Positions 33,684-41,195 of a DNA stretch of 50,781 bases are shown piece by piece. The notes under the pieces were generated by a model. The model was given only the letters and a program-made list of their open reading frames with translations. It did not search any database and was not told where the DNA came from. Each line of letters opens with the position of its first letter. Position 1 is the stretch's first letter. Location of the stretch: NCBI GenBank assembly GCA_002709185.1, contig PAQB01000033.1, positions 1 to 50,781 on the forward strand. Reading direction: 5' to 3'. The position numbers and the translations under genes are program-made. Origin of the DNA: Flavobacteriaceae bacterium. GTDB lineage: Bacteria > Bacteroidota > Bacteroidia > Flavobacteriales > Flavobacteriaceae.

Positions 33684-35174
33684 CTACATCCACTTTTGCT
33701 TTGAAGTCTCAACATTATAAAGGAGATTGTTTAGAATTAATTTCAAGGCGGTATAATCATAGGTGCGAACCCTGATTTGACCACCAGCGGTAAAAATGAA
33801 AAGGTCCCCTAAGTCCGAATTTTTATACCAAATAGGCTGGGATATAATGGCCGATTGTGTTTTATAATGCTCGACGTATGTGGTGGTAACATCCCAGAAT
33901 CCAGATTGAAACTTTATGAAATTTTTTGATATGAAAAGGGCGTTGTTTTTATAAAATCGCCAAGCCGCGTATAGCGTCATAATTAGAAAGAAAATTACAA
34001 ATACCCGCCAATAGTAACCTTTAAAAAATTCAATATTTAAATGCATTAGAAGTAAGCCAGTTGAAGGCATAAGGCTAAAAAAGATAAAGTTAATAAGGAA
34101 TTTTCTAAAGTTGGGTCTTAGAACAATTTCTTCTCCAACAGTTTTGCGGTAAATAAAATCAAATAGGGCCTGTTTTTGACCCGCAGTACAGCCTGGCACC
34201 TTGACATTGCTTCGAACATCCTTTATTGAGGAAACCTCACTAGAAGCTTGGTTAATTTTTATGTCAAGAATTCTGAGAAGTTTTTGAAACCAATTTTGTG
34301 TGGTCTTAAACTGTTGAACTTTTTGAGGGGACAACAGCACGGATTTTGTTTGAATCAATCCGTATTTAATCTCTAAATTTTTAGCACTGCGCGTGGCTTT
34401 GTATTTGTAAAATTTGATCACAGTAGTGACAAGGTTTGTTAAAAGCACTGTGGCAATGACCCCCAAAATTAACAAGGCTACCAATTCATAGCTGTAATTG
34501 ACTTCTTTGGCGATGTCCGTTAGATTTGAGGCGAAACGCATCTCATAGTCGTCTAAAAATTGAAGGCCTAAAAACAGCCCTCCAACAATCAAACTCAAGG
34601 TTTCAAAATAGCGGGTTGTTAGCCCAGTTTTAATTAGCGTTTTAAGGTCTATTTCAAAAGAGGTCTCAGTTTTGGTCAGCAGCTCTGAGTGAGCAGTTGA
34701 CAAGCCGATTTTTTTTATTTCTTCGGCAACGATTTTGAAATCATTTGCGACGGCCCTAGAGACTGCTTTAATGTCTACCTCAGTGCTGCTGGAGCCGGCA
34801 GTATCCATTTGGATTTCGTAAAGGCCAAACAGCTTGTGAATTAAATTCTGGTTGATATTTATTTGTTGAATCTTTTCAAACGGAATACTCAAGTTTGTTT
34901 TTTCAAGAAAGCCTTTGTGGATGACAAAGGCTGATTTATCAAAGTCAAACTTATATTTAAAATAATAGTACTTTATATAAGCAAAAAGGGCAAGTAATAT
35001 GATAAAGCCTAGAAACAGAAATATAGAAACTTGCACATTTCCCTTGACGGCCGGAAATAAAAGGTAGATAAAGTTGAAGCTGTTTTTGCGAAGAGACTGG
35101 AAAAATAGGACAACCGAACCAATCGCTGATTGTTTTTGAAAGTCTGAAAATTTCTGAATGATTAATGGGTCCAA
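33684..35174 (-). CDS. PH-domain (YdbT-like) membrane protein, large subunit
   Basis: This 496-residue protein contains bacterial PH (bPH2, DUF304) modules such as SIPFEKIQQININQNLIHKL, which follow membrane segments. Hydrophobic stretches lie near residues 45-70, 185-205, 232-258, 345-365 and 372-395, so the protein has several spans with PH domains between them. It follows the smaller PH-domain gene by 18 bases, a standard YdbS-YdbT pair. In Firmicutes such proteins give resistance to antimicrobial peptides; the role in this phylum is not known. It lies in the membrane. Confidence 0.85.
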   Translation of the reverse strand: MDPLIIQKFSDFQKQSAIGSVVLFFQSLRKNSFNFIYLLFPAVKGNVQVSIFLFLGFIILLALFAYIKYYYFKYKFDFDKSAFVIHKGFLEKTNLSIPFEKIQQININQNLIHKLFGLYEIQMDTAGSSSTEVDIKAVSRAVANDFKIVAEEIKKIGLSTAHSELLTKTETSFEIDLKTLIKTGLTTRYFETLSLIVGGLFLGLQFLDDYEMRFASNLTDIAKEVNYSYELVALLILGVIATVLLTNLVTTVIKFYKYKATRSAKNLEIKYGLIQTKSVLLSPQKVQQFKTTQNWFQKLLRILDIKINQASSEVSSIKDVRSNVKVPGCTAGQKQALFDFIYRKTVGEEIVLRPNFRKFLINFIFFSLMPSTGLLLMHLNIEFFKGYYWRVFVIFFLIMTLYAAWRFYKNNALFISKNFIKFQSGFWDVTTTYVEHYKTQSAIISQPIWYKNSDLGDLFIFTAGGQIRVRTYDYTALKLILNNLLYNVETSKQKWM

Positions 35175-35192
35175 AGGCCGTAATTTTTTATG

Positions 35193-35711
35193 TTAATTTT
35201 CAATTTTTTCAGAGATTGCTTCTTTGAAACTTTTAGCCGTGTCCAGCGGCATTCCTGGAATATTGACATCTGTGGCGCTGCCTCCTGCGGTGTAAAACTG
35301 AAGTGAGGCCAATCCAAATTTTCTTGAAAAAAACCCTTGATGTAGGGCAATGTGCTGAATGCGGTTAAAGGGAATTAGAACTGTTGTTTTGTGAAAAACC
35401 CCAAAGTTATAAATCACATCATGGGTTCTGTAGCAGTAACTCTTTCTTTTAAATCCAACCCAGGAATACAACACATAAAGCCCCCAAAAAGCAAAGTAAG
35501 CCACGGCAGCGGTTTGCTTGTAAGGCATGAATTTTAAAAAATCAAAAAAATAAAAACACAGCATTAGCCCGAGCGAAACAAAGGTAAATACAACAAAAGT
35601 GCCTACTAGCACAACGAAATAATACTTCTTGTCCAAGGCCGTACCCGAAACAGCCTCATAATTTGGGAGGTCTTGGGCTAAAATTTTATTGTTTTCAAAA
35701 GCGGTTACCAT
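35193..35711 (-). CDS. PH-domain (YdbS-like) membrane protein, small subunit
   Basis: This 172-residue protein is counted from ATG 35711 (MVTAFENNKILAQDLPNYEA). It has two membrane helices at about residues 38-60 and 72-92, then one bPH2 domain with TVLIPFNRIQHIALHQGFFS and LQFYTAGGSATDVNIPGMP, typical of YdbS. It forms an operon with the larger PH-domain gene 18 bases downstream. The divergent SnoaL-like lipoprotein starts only 37 bases away, so both promoters must share that short gap or overlap the coding regions. Confidence 0.87.
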   Translation of the reverse strand: MVTAFENNKILAQDLPNYEAVSGTALDKKYYFVVLVGTFVVFTFVSLGLMLCFYFFDFLKFMPYKQTAAVAYFAFWGLYVLYSWVGFKRKSYCYRTHDVIYNFGVFHKTTVLIPFNRIQHIALHQGFFSRKFGLASLQFYTAGGSATDVNIPGMPLDTAKSFKEAISEKIEN

Positions 35712-35748
35712 TTCTAAATTTTTTATAAATTTAAGAAATAAAAAAATC

Positions 35749-36273
35749 ATGTCAGTTTTACAAAACACAATTAAATGCACCAGCCTATTTTTGGTTTTAA
35801 CCTTAATAGGCTGCAATCAAAAACCCTCGGAGACACACCTTAAATTAGAGTCTAATCAGGCTCAGCTGGAAGCGAACCTTCTTATGTATGAAACCGTTTG
35901 GGACAAAGTCATTAATGGCCGTCAAATTGCGTTGATAAATAGCGATTCTTTTGATCAGAATGTCACAGCAGTAGCTACATCTGCGGGAGATATTATCGGG
36001 CTTGAAAATTTTAAAAACTACTATAACAATTATCTTACAGGCTTCTCAGATGCAGAATTTACAATCATTGACGCCTTTGGCCAGGGCGATAAAATTGTCA
36101 AGCATTGGAATTTCAAGGGAACCCACGACGGCGATTTTTTTGGTGTGCCAGCCACCGGCAAGCGCGTGGATGTCTCTGGGGTTACCTTGGTTAAAATGAA
36201 ATCAGGTAAAATTTTCGCAGAGCAAGACTTTATGGATTTACTTGACTTTTACACCCAACTGGGGTTGATGTAA
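35749..36273 (+). CDS. Lipoprotein with SnoaL-like (ester cyclase) domain
   Basis: This 174-residue protein is counted from ATG 35749, MSVLQNTIKCTSLFLVLTLI, with a lipobox LIGC. The SnoaL-like domain shows VWDKVINGRQIALINSDSFD, GLENFKNYYNNYLTGFSDAE and the ending HWNFKGTHDGDFFGVPATGK, the ester cyclase pattern. This domain group includes polyketide cyclases, but many members have no known reaction. It is the second of three SnoaL-like lipoproteins here. It is divergent from the PH-domain operon. Confidence 0.85.
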   Translation: MSVLQNTIKCTSLFLVLTLIGCNQKPSETHLKLESNQAQLEANLLMYETVWDKVINGRQIALINSDSFDQNVTAVATSAGDIIGLENFKNYYNNYLTGFSDAEFTIIDAFGQGDKIVKHWNFKGTHDGDFFGVPATGKRVDVSGVTLVKMKSGKIFAEQDFMDLLDFYTQLGLM

Positions 36274-36297
36274 AAGCGTTTTAAGTTAGCAAAAGGT

Positions 36298-36474
36298 TTA
36301 TTTTTTTGGGAACCGGCTAAAGTCGCCCATACCATCGCTGTCTAAAACGTCGTGTTCTTTACCGTAAGCGTTCTCCTCTCTTTGTTTTTTGCTGCTGTAA
36401 AACACATTCCAGATCAAAAAATAAACATAGATGACGAAGATTACAAAACCAATAATAAACATAGCCAACCCCAT
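36298..36474 (-). CDS. Small membrane protein, 58 residues
   Basis: This gene encodes one membrane helix (about residues 3-24, MFIIGFVIFVIYVYFLIW) followed by a polar tail rich in Lys, Glu and Asp that ends DFSRFPKK. Its ATG shares one base with the TAA of the preceding small membrane gene (TAATG), a strong sign of coupled translation and that both are real. The family is unknown to me. It resembles the small inner-membrane proteins often seen beside metabolic genes in Flavobacteriaceae, but nothing more can be said. Confidence 0.65.
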   Translation of the reverse strand: MGLAMFIIGFVIFVIYVYFLIWNVFYSSKKQREENAYGKEHDVLDSDGMGDFSRFPKK

Positions 36475-36650
36475 TAGCGTCTTCTTTGTCTAATGGTTAA
36501 AGCGAATAATAAAATGGTTCCTGGCCAGTGCGCGGTGTAAATCGCCTCATCAGTACGGCCCAAAAGCCCCAAGCCGACAGAGTATAAAAGGCATACAAAT
36601 GCAAGAATCACAGGATACCATTTAACAACAAAAGTCTTAATTAATTGCAT
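36474..36650 (-). CDS. Small membrane protein, 58 residues, upstream partner
   Basis: The ATG at 36650 gives MQLIKTFVVKWYPVILAFVC with two hydrophobic stretches (about residues 10-30 and 42-54) and an arginine-rich end. An alternative TTG at 36671 would add seven residues; the ATG is preferred. Its stop overlaps the next small gene by one base. Two hydrophobic helices joined by a polar loop containing GRTDEA suggest a hairpin in the inner membrane. The function is unknown. Confidence 0.65.
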   Translation of the reverse strand: MQLIKTFVVKWYPVILAFVCLLYSVGLGLLGRTDEAIYTAHWPGTILLFALTIRQRRR

Positions 36651-36714
36651 ATAGTTTAATTTATTACGCAATATTATAATTTAAGATCTTTAAAGCTGTT
36701 AAATTTTTCGTAAA

Positions 36715-36849
36715 TTAATAAAAAGACATTTTAAATAAGGCCAAGGTAGCGCGTTCTAAGTGCGAGTTGTTTGAATCCACAATTTGGCCCTTAATCTGTA
36801 GGAGTGAGAATAAGGGAAAAAGAAGTAAAAAGATAAATTGTTTTTTCAT
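36715..36849 (-). pseudogene. Remnant of an outer-membrane protein gene (CarboxypepD_reg-like N-terminus)
   Basis: A 44-residue ORF begins with a clean signal peptide (MKKQFIFLLLFPLFSLLQ) followed by IKGQIVDSNNSHLERATLAL. That is the opening of the CarboxypepD_reg-like domain that starts many TonB-dependent receptors and surface proteins in this phylum, but the domain stops after about 20 residues and no receptor follows. So it looks like the 5' end of a decayed gene, although a small secreted peptide cannot be excluded. Confidence 0.55.
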
Positions 36850-36879
36850 GAGCACCGAGCCTTAATGAAAATAATAGGT

Positions 36880-37299
36880 TTATCCCAAACTAGCCTCTAA
36901 AGTGATATTACAATTTAAGACCGCTGAAATTGGACAGTTCTCTTTGGCTTCATTGGCTAATATTGCAAACTTTTCTGTTGTGATGTCCGTTACTTTTGCT
37001 TTCAAGACCAAAGCGATATTCGTGACTACACCTTCTTCAAATGTTAATACTGCATCTGTTTTTAAGGATTCAGGGTTGAATCCTGCATCATTTAAAACAA
37101 AACTTAACTTCATGTTAAAACACCCCGCCAAGGCGGCTGCGATAAGTTCTTCGGGGTTGGTCCCCAATGTACCGTCGTCATTTTTAAAGCGGCTTTTAAA
37201 GCTGTAGGGCATGTTATTAAAAGCACCGCTTTGCGCGCTTAAAACACCAGTGCCATCGGCACCATCTCCGCTCCAAACGGCATTTACTTTTCTTTTCAT
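36880..37299 (-). CDS. OsmC-family peroxiredoxin-like protein
   Basis: This protein is 139 residues from ATG 37299 (MKRKVNAVWSGDG); an ATG two codons upstream is possible. It carries the OsmC pattern, with NPEELIAAALAGCFNMKLS and the second Cys in ENCPISAVLNC. The paired cysteines reduce organic or fatty-acid hydroperoxides. It is cytosolic. It is transcribed away from the third SnoaL-like lipoprotein, and no neighbouring gene explains its role beyond general peroxide stress. Confidence 0.9.
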   Translation of the reverse strand: MKRKVNAVWSGDGADGTGVLSAQSGAFNNMPYSFKSRFKNDDGTLGTNPEELIAAALAGCFNMKLSFVLNDAGFNPESLKTDAVLTFEEGVVTNIALVLKAKVTDITTEKFAILANEAKENCPISAVLNCNITLEASLG

Positions 37300-37434
37300 A
37301 TTCAAAATTTTTACTAAACTACAAAAAATGCCGCATCATTACTCATAAAAAATGTGTTGTGCTATGTCCTTAAATAAAAGCGCTTTTAAAACCAAGCTTT
37401 TTGTTATATTGTATGCATATTAACTAAATACTTA

Positions 37435-37935
37435 ATGATGATAAAAACGATTAAATTACTTGCCCTTTGTATTTTAGCGGCATCTTGTTCAACGGGAAAC
37501 CATCCTGATTATGAAGCAAACACCGCTACGGCACAAAAATATTTTGAGCTCCACCAAGCTGAAAAGCCAGAGGCCATGTTTGAGCTTTTGCATAGCGAAA
37601 TAGAATGGCATATGCCCGTCTATGGCTCTGAAATGGCGGATTTAGAAACTTTTAAGGCGGCCATTGTCAATTACCAAACTGAATTTGATAATATGAATTA
37701 CACTGCCGACTATTGGTTGCCAGGAGTCGATCCAGAAACAGGCGCGTTTGACGGTAGTACAAGAACCTATGGCACTTGGACCGCAGACCATGTTGCAACA
37801 GGAAAATCTGTAAAGCTTACGTCATACCATTCTTTTGCATTTGTAGATGGCAAAATTTCTGGTGGTGGCGATTGGTTTGACCTTGGCGGCATGATGAATT
37901 TTCTTGCAGAGGCCCCTGCCGAGACTGAAGAATAG
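37435..37935 (+). CDS. Lipoprotein with SnoaL/NTF2-like domain
   Basis: This 166-residue protein starts MMIKTIKLLALCILAASCST, with a lipobox AASC. The NTF2-like fold shows AQKYFELHQAEKPEAMFELL, EIEWHMPVYGSEMADLETFK and KLTSYHSFAFVDGKISGGGD with a C-terminal acidic tail. This is the third SnoaL/NTF2-like lipoprotein in the interval, on the plus strand and followed by its own terminator. It resembles the group that includes small cyclases and binding proteins; the ligand is unknown. Confidence 0.82.
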   Translation: MMIKTIKLLALCILAASCSTGNHPDYEANTATAQKYFELHQAEKPEAMFELLHSEIEWHMPVYGSEMADLETFKAAIVNYQTEFDNMNYTADYWLPGVDPETGAFDGSTRTYGTWTADHVATGKSVKLTSYHSFAFVDGKISGGGDWFDLGGMMNFLAEAPAETEE

Positions 37936-37972
37936 ACCTTTCAAAAAGCGGCGTTGCCATACTTTTAAACTT

Positions 37973-37999
37973 AAAAGGCACCCAAAGGGTGCCTTTTTG
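37973..37999 (+). terminator. Terminator of the third SnoaL-like lipoprotein gene
   Basis: An 11-bp perfect stem (AAAAGGCACCC, 37973-37983, and its inverse, 37987-37997) around a 3-base loop, followed by T. It stands 38 bases after the stop. Confidence 0.9.
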
Positions 38000-38190
38000 T
38001 ATTACAAAAGGTGGTTTTTTGGGTCTAAACAGATTAATTAATCATCAAAAACAGAATGAAAACACTATATAATAAAACAAAAAAAACAAATTAAGCATAG
38101 AGTATAATTAATTAAATTGTACTATACCTTTTTGACTTTTTTAAAAAATTTCGGGCCCATCTTGAGCAATCTTAAAATTTTAACAAAGCC
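38000..38190. other. AT-rich gap without a recognisable gene
   Basis: Between the lipoprotein terminator and the 42-residue basic ORF I see only AT-rich sequence with short A and T tracts. No promoter pair, gene or conserved repeat is visible. A minus-strand 12-base palindrome TTTTTTAAAAAA lies near 38140-38151. Confidence 0.5.
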
Positions 38191-38319
38191 TTATTTCCCG
38201 CGCCCTGTTTTCCTAACCGCGGTCGTTTTTCTTTTGTTATGGTTGCTAAATTTTGATTTCCCGCCTTTTTTATTATCGACTTGCTTTGCGGCTTTGTTCC
38301 CAAAAAATTTACTGCTCAT
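38191..38319 (-). CDS. Possible 42-residue highly basic microprotein
   Basis: An ATG at 38319 opens a 42-residue ORF, MSSKFFGNKAAKQVDNKKGG..., ending RKTGRGK. It has 14 Lys/Arg, one His and a single Asp, no hydrophobic helix, and a strongly positive end. Inside it the DNA is more GC-rich than the flanks, which suggests coding. A TATATTTG -7 box lies at 38353-38360 on this strand, 33 bases before the ATG. Such composition suggests nucleic acid or ribosome binding, but no homologue is known to me. It is antisense to no other gene and lies 114 bases before the tRNA 3' end. Confidence 0.55.
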   Translation of the reverse strand: MSSKFFGNKAAKQVDNKKGGKSKFSNHNKRKTTAVRKTGRGK

Positions 38320-38352
38320 AATGTTTGACTTTAGTTTAATGATTTTAACACT

Positions 38353-38360
38353 CAAATATA
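38353..38360 (-). promoter_or_regulatory. Possible -7 box of the 42-residue ORF
   Basis: TATATTTG on the minus strand fits TAnnTTTG and lies 33 bases before the ATG. No good -33 element is visible at the standard spacing. Confidence 0.35.
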
Positions 38361-38399
38361 ATCAATGCAAGTTTAACCTATTTAAGACGGTTAATAAAC

Positions 38400-38424
38400 A
38401 AAAACCCCCTCAGTTAAGAAGGGG
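38400..38424 (-). terminator. Terminator of the tRNA gene
   Basis: On the minus strand CCCCT pairs with AGGGG around a 9-base loop, followed by G and five T. It stands 8 bases past the tRNA 3' end. Confidence 0.7.
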
Positions 38425-38432
38425 CTTAAGGG

Positions 38433-38506
38433 TGGTCCCAACTGGGCTCGAACCAGTGACCCTCTGATTATGAGTCAGATGCTCTAACCAACTGAGCTAT
38501 GGGACC
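38433..38506 (-). tRNA. tRNA with CAU anticodon (elongator Met, or Ile2)
   Basis: The 74-base cloverleaf is complete on the minus strand: 7-bp acceptor GGTCCCA/TGGGACC, D stem GCTC/GAGC, anticodon stem TCTGA/TCAGA with loop CTCATAA (anticodon CAU), T stem ACTGG/CCAGT with TTCGAGC, discriminator A. CCA is not encoded. The GGGTC variable region resembles elongator tRNA-Met, but lysidine-modified tRNA-Ile2 also has CAU, so both stay open. It is not the initiator type, because the first acceptor pair is G-C and normal. Confidence 0.95.
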
Positions 38507-38517
38507 TAAAGTGGCTG

Positions 38518-38548
38518 CAATATTACGACCATTTTTAAACATCTCAAA
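38518..38548 (-). promoter_or_regulatory. Promoter of the tRNA gene
   Basis: On the minus strand TTTG (38545-38548), exactly 19 bases, then TAATATTG (38518-38525), one mismatch from TAnnTTTG. Its position 12 bases upstream of the tRNA fits a stable-RNA promoter. Confidence 0.55.
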
Positions 38549-38612
38549 GCCTGTTATAAATTTCGTAAATGGTCAAAGCGCAAATCCATAATAAATATAG
38601 TATTTTTACCCA

Positions 38613-39005
38613 ATGGAAAGTCAAAGACAAAAAAAGATTGCATCCGTCCTCCAAGGCGACTTGGTAGAAGTGCTACAGGGTGCTGCCCGTGAAGGCGGCT
38701 TGCGCGGCGTCATTATTTCGGTCAGCAAAGTGAGTGTGACCGTCGATTTATCTATTGCTAAGGTCTACCTCAGCATCTTCCCGATCCAGCAAGCAGAAGC
38801 CCTAATGGAGGGCATTGCCTCTAATGCCACCCTCATCAAACATGAACTAGCCAAGCGCACCAAGCACCAACTGCGCCGCATGCCCAAACTGTTGTTTTTT
38901 CTAGACGACTCCCTTGAGTATATCGACCAAATTGAGCATTCTTTGAAGCATTCCGATAACCCCATCCAAAATCCTGACTTGCTTGATAAAAGAAAAAAAT
39001 CCTGA
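38613..39005 (+). CDS. rbfA: Ribosome-binding factor A
   Basis: This 130-residue protein matches RbfA: MESQRQKKIASVLQGDLVEV at the start, VSKVSVTVDLSIAKVYLSIF in the middle, and the RRMPKLLFFLDDSLEY signature. It binds the 30S subunit and helps mature 16S rRNA, chiefly in the cold. It is followed immediately by a TTG-started permease gene with no gap. The tRNA gene is divergent. Confidence 0.94.
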   Translation: MESQRQKKIASVLQGDLVEVLQGAAREGGLRGVIISVSKVSVTVDLSIAKVYLSIFPIQQAEALMEGIASNATLIKHELAKRTKHQLRRMPKLLFFLDDSLEYIDQIEHSLKHSDNPIQNPDLLDKRKKS

Positions 39006-40205
39006 TTGAATTTTTCGTTCTACATAGCCAAACGGTATTTATTTACTAAAAGTAAAAGCAAGGCCATTAATTACATCACAATAATCGCCAGCATTGGCAT
39101 CGTTGTGGGAACGGCAGCTCTTTTTATTGTTCTTTCGGGTTTTTCCGGACTCAAGGCTTTTAGCCTAGAATTCACTACCCTTACTGATCCCGATTTAAAA
39201 CTATTCCCCAAACAAACCAAAAACTTTATTTTCACTAAAGAACAACGCCAAACTATGGCAAACATCGAGGGCATTGCCTCCTTTTCAGAAATTGCGGAAG
39301 ACCAGGTTTTAATGCGCTGTGAAGACAAATTTTTAGCCGTACGTCTGAAAGGAGTTGACACACATTACCCCCAAGGCACCATTGATTCTATTGTGTCCTA
39401 TGGCGACTGGATGGAATCCGATTTGCCTCAAATTGTTTCGGGCTGGGACCTCAGCAATACTTTGGGCTTTAAAACCTATGACATTACAAAAACCATTCGT
39501 TTGTATGCGCCCAAGCCAGGAACCGGACAGTTGATGTCGGTAAAAGACGCTTTTAAAAGCATGAAAGTTGTTAATGTTGGCCTCTTCCAAATCAATGAGG
39601 ATCTTAATAACTCCTTGGTGTTTACTGGAATCGAAAATGCTAAATATCTTTTGGGCTTACCCAAGTCCGCCGTTAGTGCCATTGAAATCATAACCACTGA
39701 AACCCCCGATACGCCACAAATTAAAGCAGCACTGGAGCGGCTATTTGAAGGCCAAGTTGTGGTCAAAAACAGAATGCAACTCAATGCAGCATTATACAAA
39801 ATGCTCAACACTGAACAGCTGGCAGTCTACCTTATTTTCACCCTCATTTTAAGCATTGCTTTGTTTAATATTGTAGGCTCTATTATCATGATGATTTTAG
39901 ATAAACAACGAGATTTGAAAACCTTGTTTAGCATGGGAGCCACCAAACAAACAATTCAAAGGGTGTTTTTTACACAAGGCGTTTTAATGACTGTTTTAGG
40001 CGGGTTGTCTGGGCTTTTGCTGGGCGTCGTTGTGATTTTATTTCAACAACATTTTGAATTGGTCATGATCACTTCCACATTGGCCTACCCAGTAGTCTTG
40101 ACATGGGCAAATGTCGGTATTGCATTCTCAACCATATTGGTTTTAGGCACCATTGCCTCAAGACTGGCCTCTTGGCGCATTAAGAAAGTAGACTTTGTAG
40201 CCTAG
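39006..40205 (+). CDS. LolC/LolE-like lipoprotein-release permease
   Basis: This 399-residue membrane protein starts at TTG 39006, directly after the rbfA stop. The N-terminal helix (KAINYITIIASIGIVVGTAA) is followed by a large periplasmic domain (MacB-like, about residues 60-250) and three C-terminal helices of the FtsX fold (YLIFTLILSIALFNIVGSII; GVLMTVLGGLSGLLLGVV; VGIAFSTILVLGTIA). With an ABC ATPase elsewhere it should extract lipoproteins from the inner membrane. Its stop overlaps the dusB stop on the opposite strand by four bases. Confidence 0.88.
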   Translation: MNFSFYIAKRYLFTKSKSKAINYITIIASIGIVVGTAALFIVLSGFSGLKAFSLEFTTLTDPDLKLFPKQTKNFIFTKEQRQTMANIEGIASFSEIAEDQVLMRCEDKFLAVRLKGVDTHYPQGTIDSIVSYGDWMESDLPQIVSGWDLSNTLGFKTYDITKTIRLYAPKPGTGQLMSVKDAFKSMKVVNVGLFQINEDLNNSLVFTGIENAKYLLGLPKSAVSAIEIITTETPDTPQIKAALERLFEGQVVVKNRMQLNAALYKMLNTEQLAVYLIFTLILSIALFNIVGSIIMMILDKQRDLKTLFSMGATKQTIQRVFFTQGVLMTVLGGLSGLLLGVVVILFQQHFELVMITSTLAYPVVLTWANVGIAFSTILVLGTIASRLASWRIKKVDFVA

Positions 40206-41194
40206 GCGAACTGGTAATCGCCAAACACTTTTTCGACTTCATCAAAAGCATTAAACACATCCACACTGTGGTCGCTTGTGACCATTTTAGTGCGGTAGGG
40301 CTTAAAATCTGGAATCCCTTTAAAATAGGTACTGTAATGCCGTCTGGTTTCTAAGACCCCCAAGACTTCGCCTTTCCAATCGATGGCCATTTTCAAGTGT
40401 CTTCGCGCCGCTTCAATGCGCTCTGTCATTCCAACAGGAGCCATGTGTGTCCCCGTTTCAAAATAATGTTTTATCTGCCTAAAAACCCAAGGATTTCCAA
40501 TGCTGGCACGCCCAATCATGGCGCCATCTAAGCCATAGACGTCCCGCATTTCAACGGCGCGCTCTGGAGAATTTACATCCCCGTTTCCAAAAATTGGAAT
40601 GTGCATTCTAGGGTTGTTTTTGACTGCTGCAATGGGCGCCCAATCGGCGTTACCTTTATACATTTGAGCACGGGTGCGACCGTGAATGGACAGGGCCTTT
40701 ATGCCAACATCCTGAAGCCTTTCTGCCACCTCCACAATTCGAATGGAATCGTAATCCCACCCCAAACGCGTTTTTACAGTCACAGGTAAATGGGTGCGCT
40801 TGACCATTTCAGCGGTCAGCTTTTCCATCAAACAGATGTCTTTAAGAATACCGGCCCCGGCGCCTTTACTTACAACTTTTTTTACAGGACAACCAAAATT
40901 AATATCAATGATGTCGGGATTGGATTTTTCTACAATTTCAACCGCACGGAGCATGCTGTCTAAATTCGCTCCGAAAATTTGAATCCCCACCGGACGTTCC
41001 TTTTCATAAATATCAAGTTTGATGGTGCTCTTTGCCGCATCGCGGATTAACCCCTCACTCGAAATAAATTCGGTGTAAACCACATCGGCTCCTTGCTCTT
41101 TGCAAAGCGCGCGAAAAGGGGGGTCGCTTACGTCTTCCATGGGCGCGAGCAAGAGCGGGAATTCAGGCAATTCTATAGGACCAATTTTAACCAT
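40202..41194 (-). CDS. dusB: tRNA-dihydrouridine synthase
   Basis: This 330-residue FMN enzyme reduces uridine in tRNA D-loops to dihydrouridine. APMEDVSDPPFRALCKEQGA opens the FMN domain, and catalytic Cys102 lies in DINFGCPVKKV, followed by GAGAGIL and SIHGRTRAQMYKG. The DusB form is typical of this phylum. It starts one base after the nadD stop and converges with the permease gene, sharing four bases at the 3' ends. Confidence 0.95.
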   Translation of the reverse strand: MVKIGPIELPEFPLLLAPMEDVSDPPFRALCKEQGADVVYTEFISSEGLIRDAAKSTIKLDIYEKERPVGIQIFGANLDSMLRAVEIVEKSNPDIIDINFGCPVKKVVSKGAGAGILKDICLMEKLTAEMVKRTHLPVTVKTRLGWDYDSIRIVEVAERLQDVGIKALSIHGRTRAQMYKGNADWAPIAAVKNNPRMHIPIFGNGDVNSPERAVEMRDVYGLDGAMIGRASIGNPWVFRQIKHYFETGTHMAPVGMTERIEAARRHLKMAIDWKGEVLGVLETRRHYSTYFKGIPDFKPYRTKMVTSDHSVDVFNAFDEVEKVFGDYQFA

Positions 41195-41195
41195 A

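Noticed and set aside
38117..38467. 116-codon plus-strand open frame
   Set aside because: It covers the minus-strand tRNA and ends inside it; the translation has no family pattern. The better reading is the 42-residue minus-strand ORF plus the tRNA.
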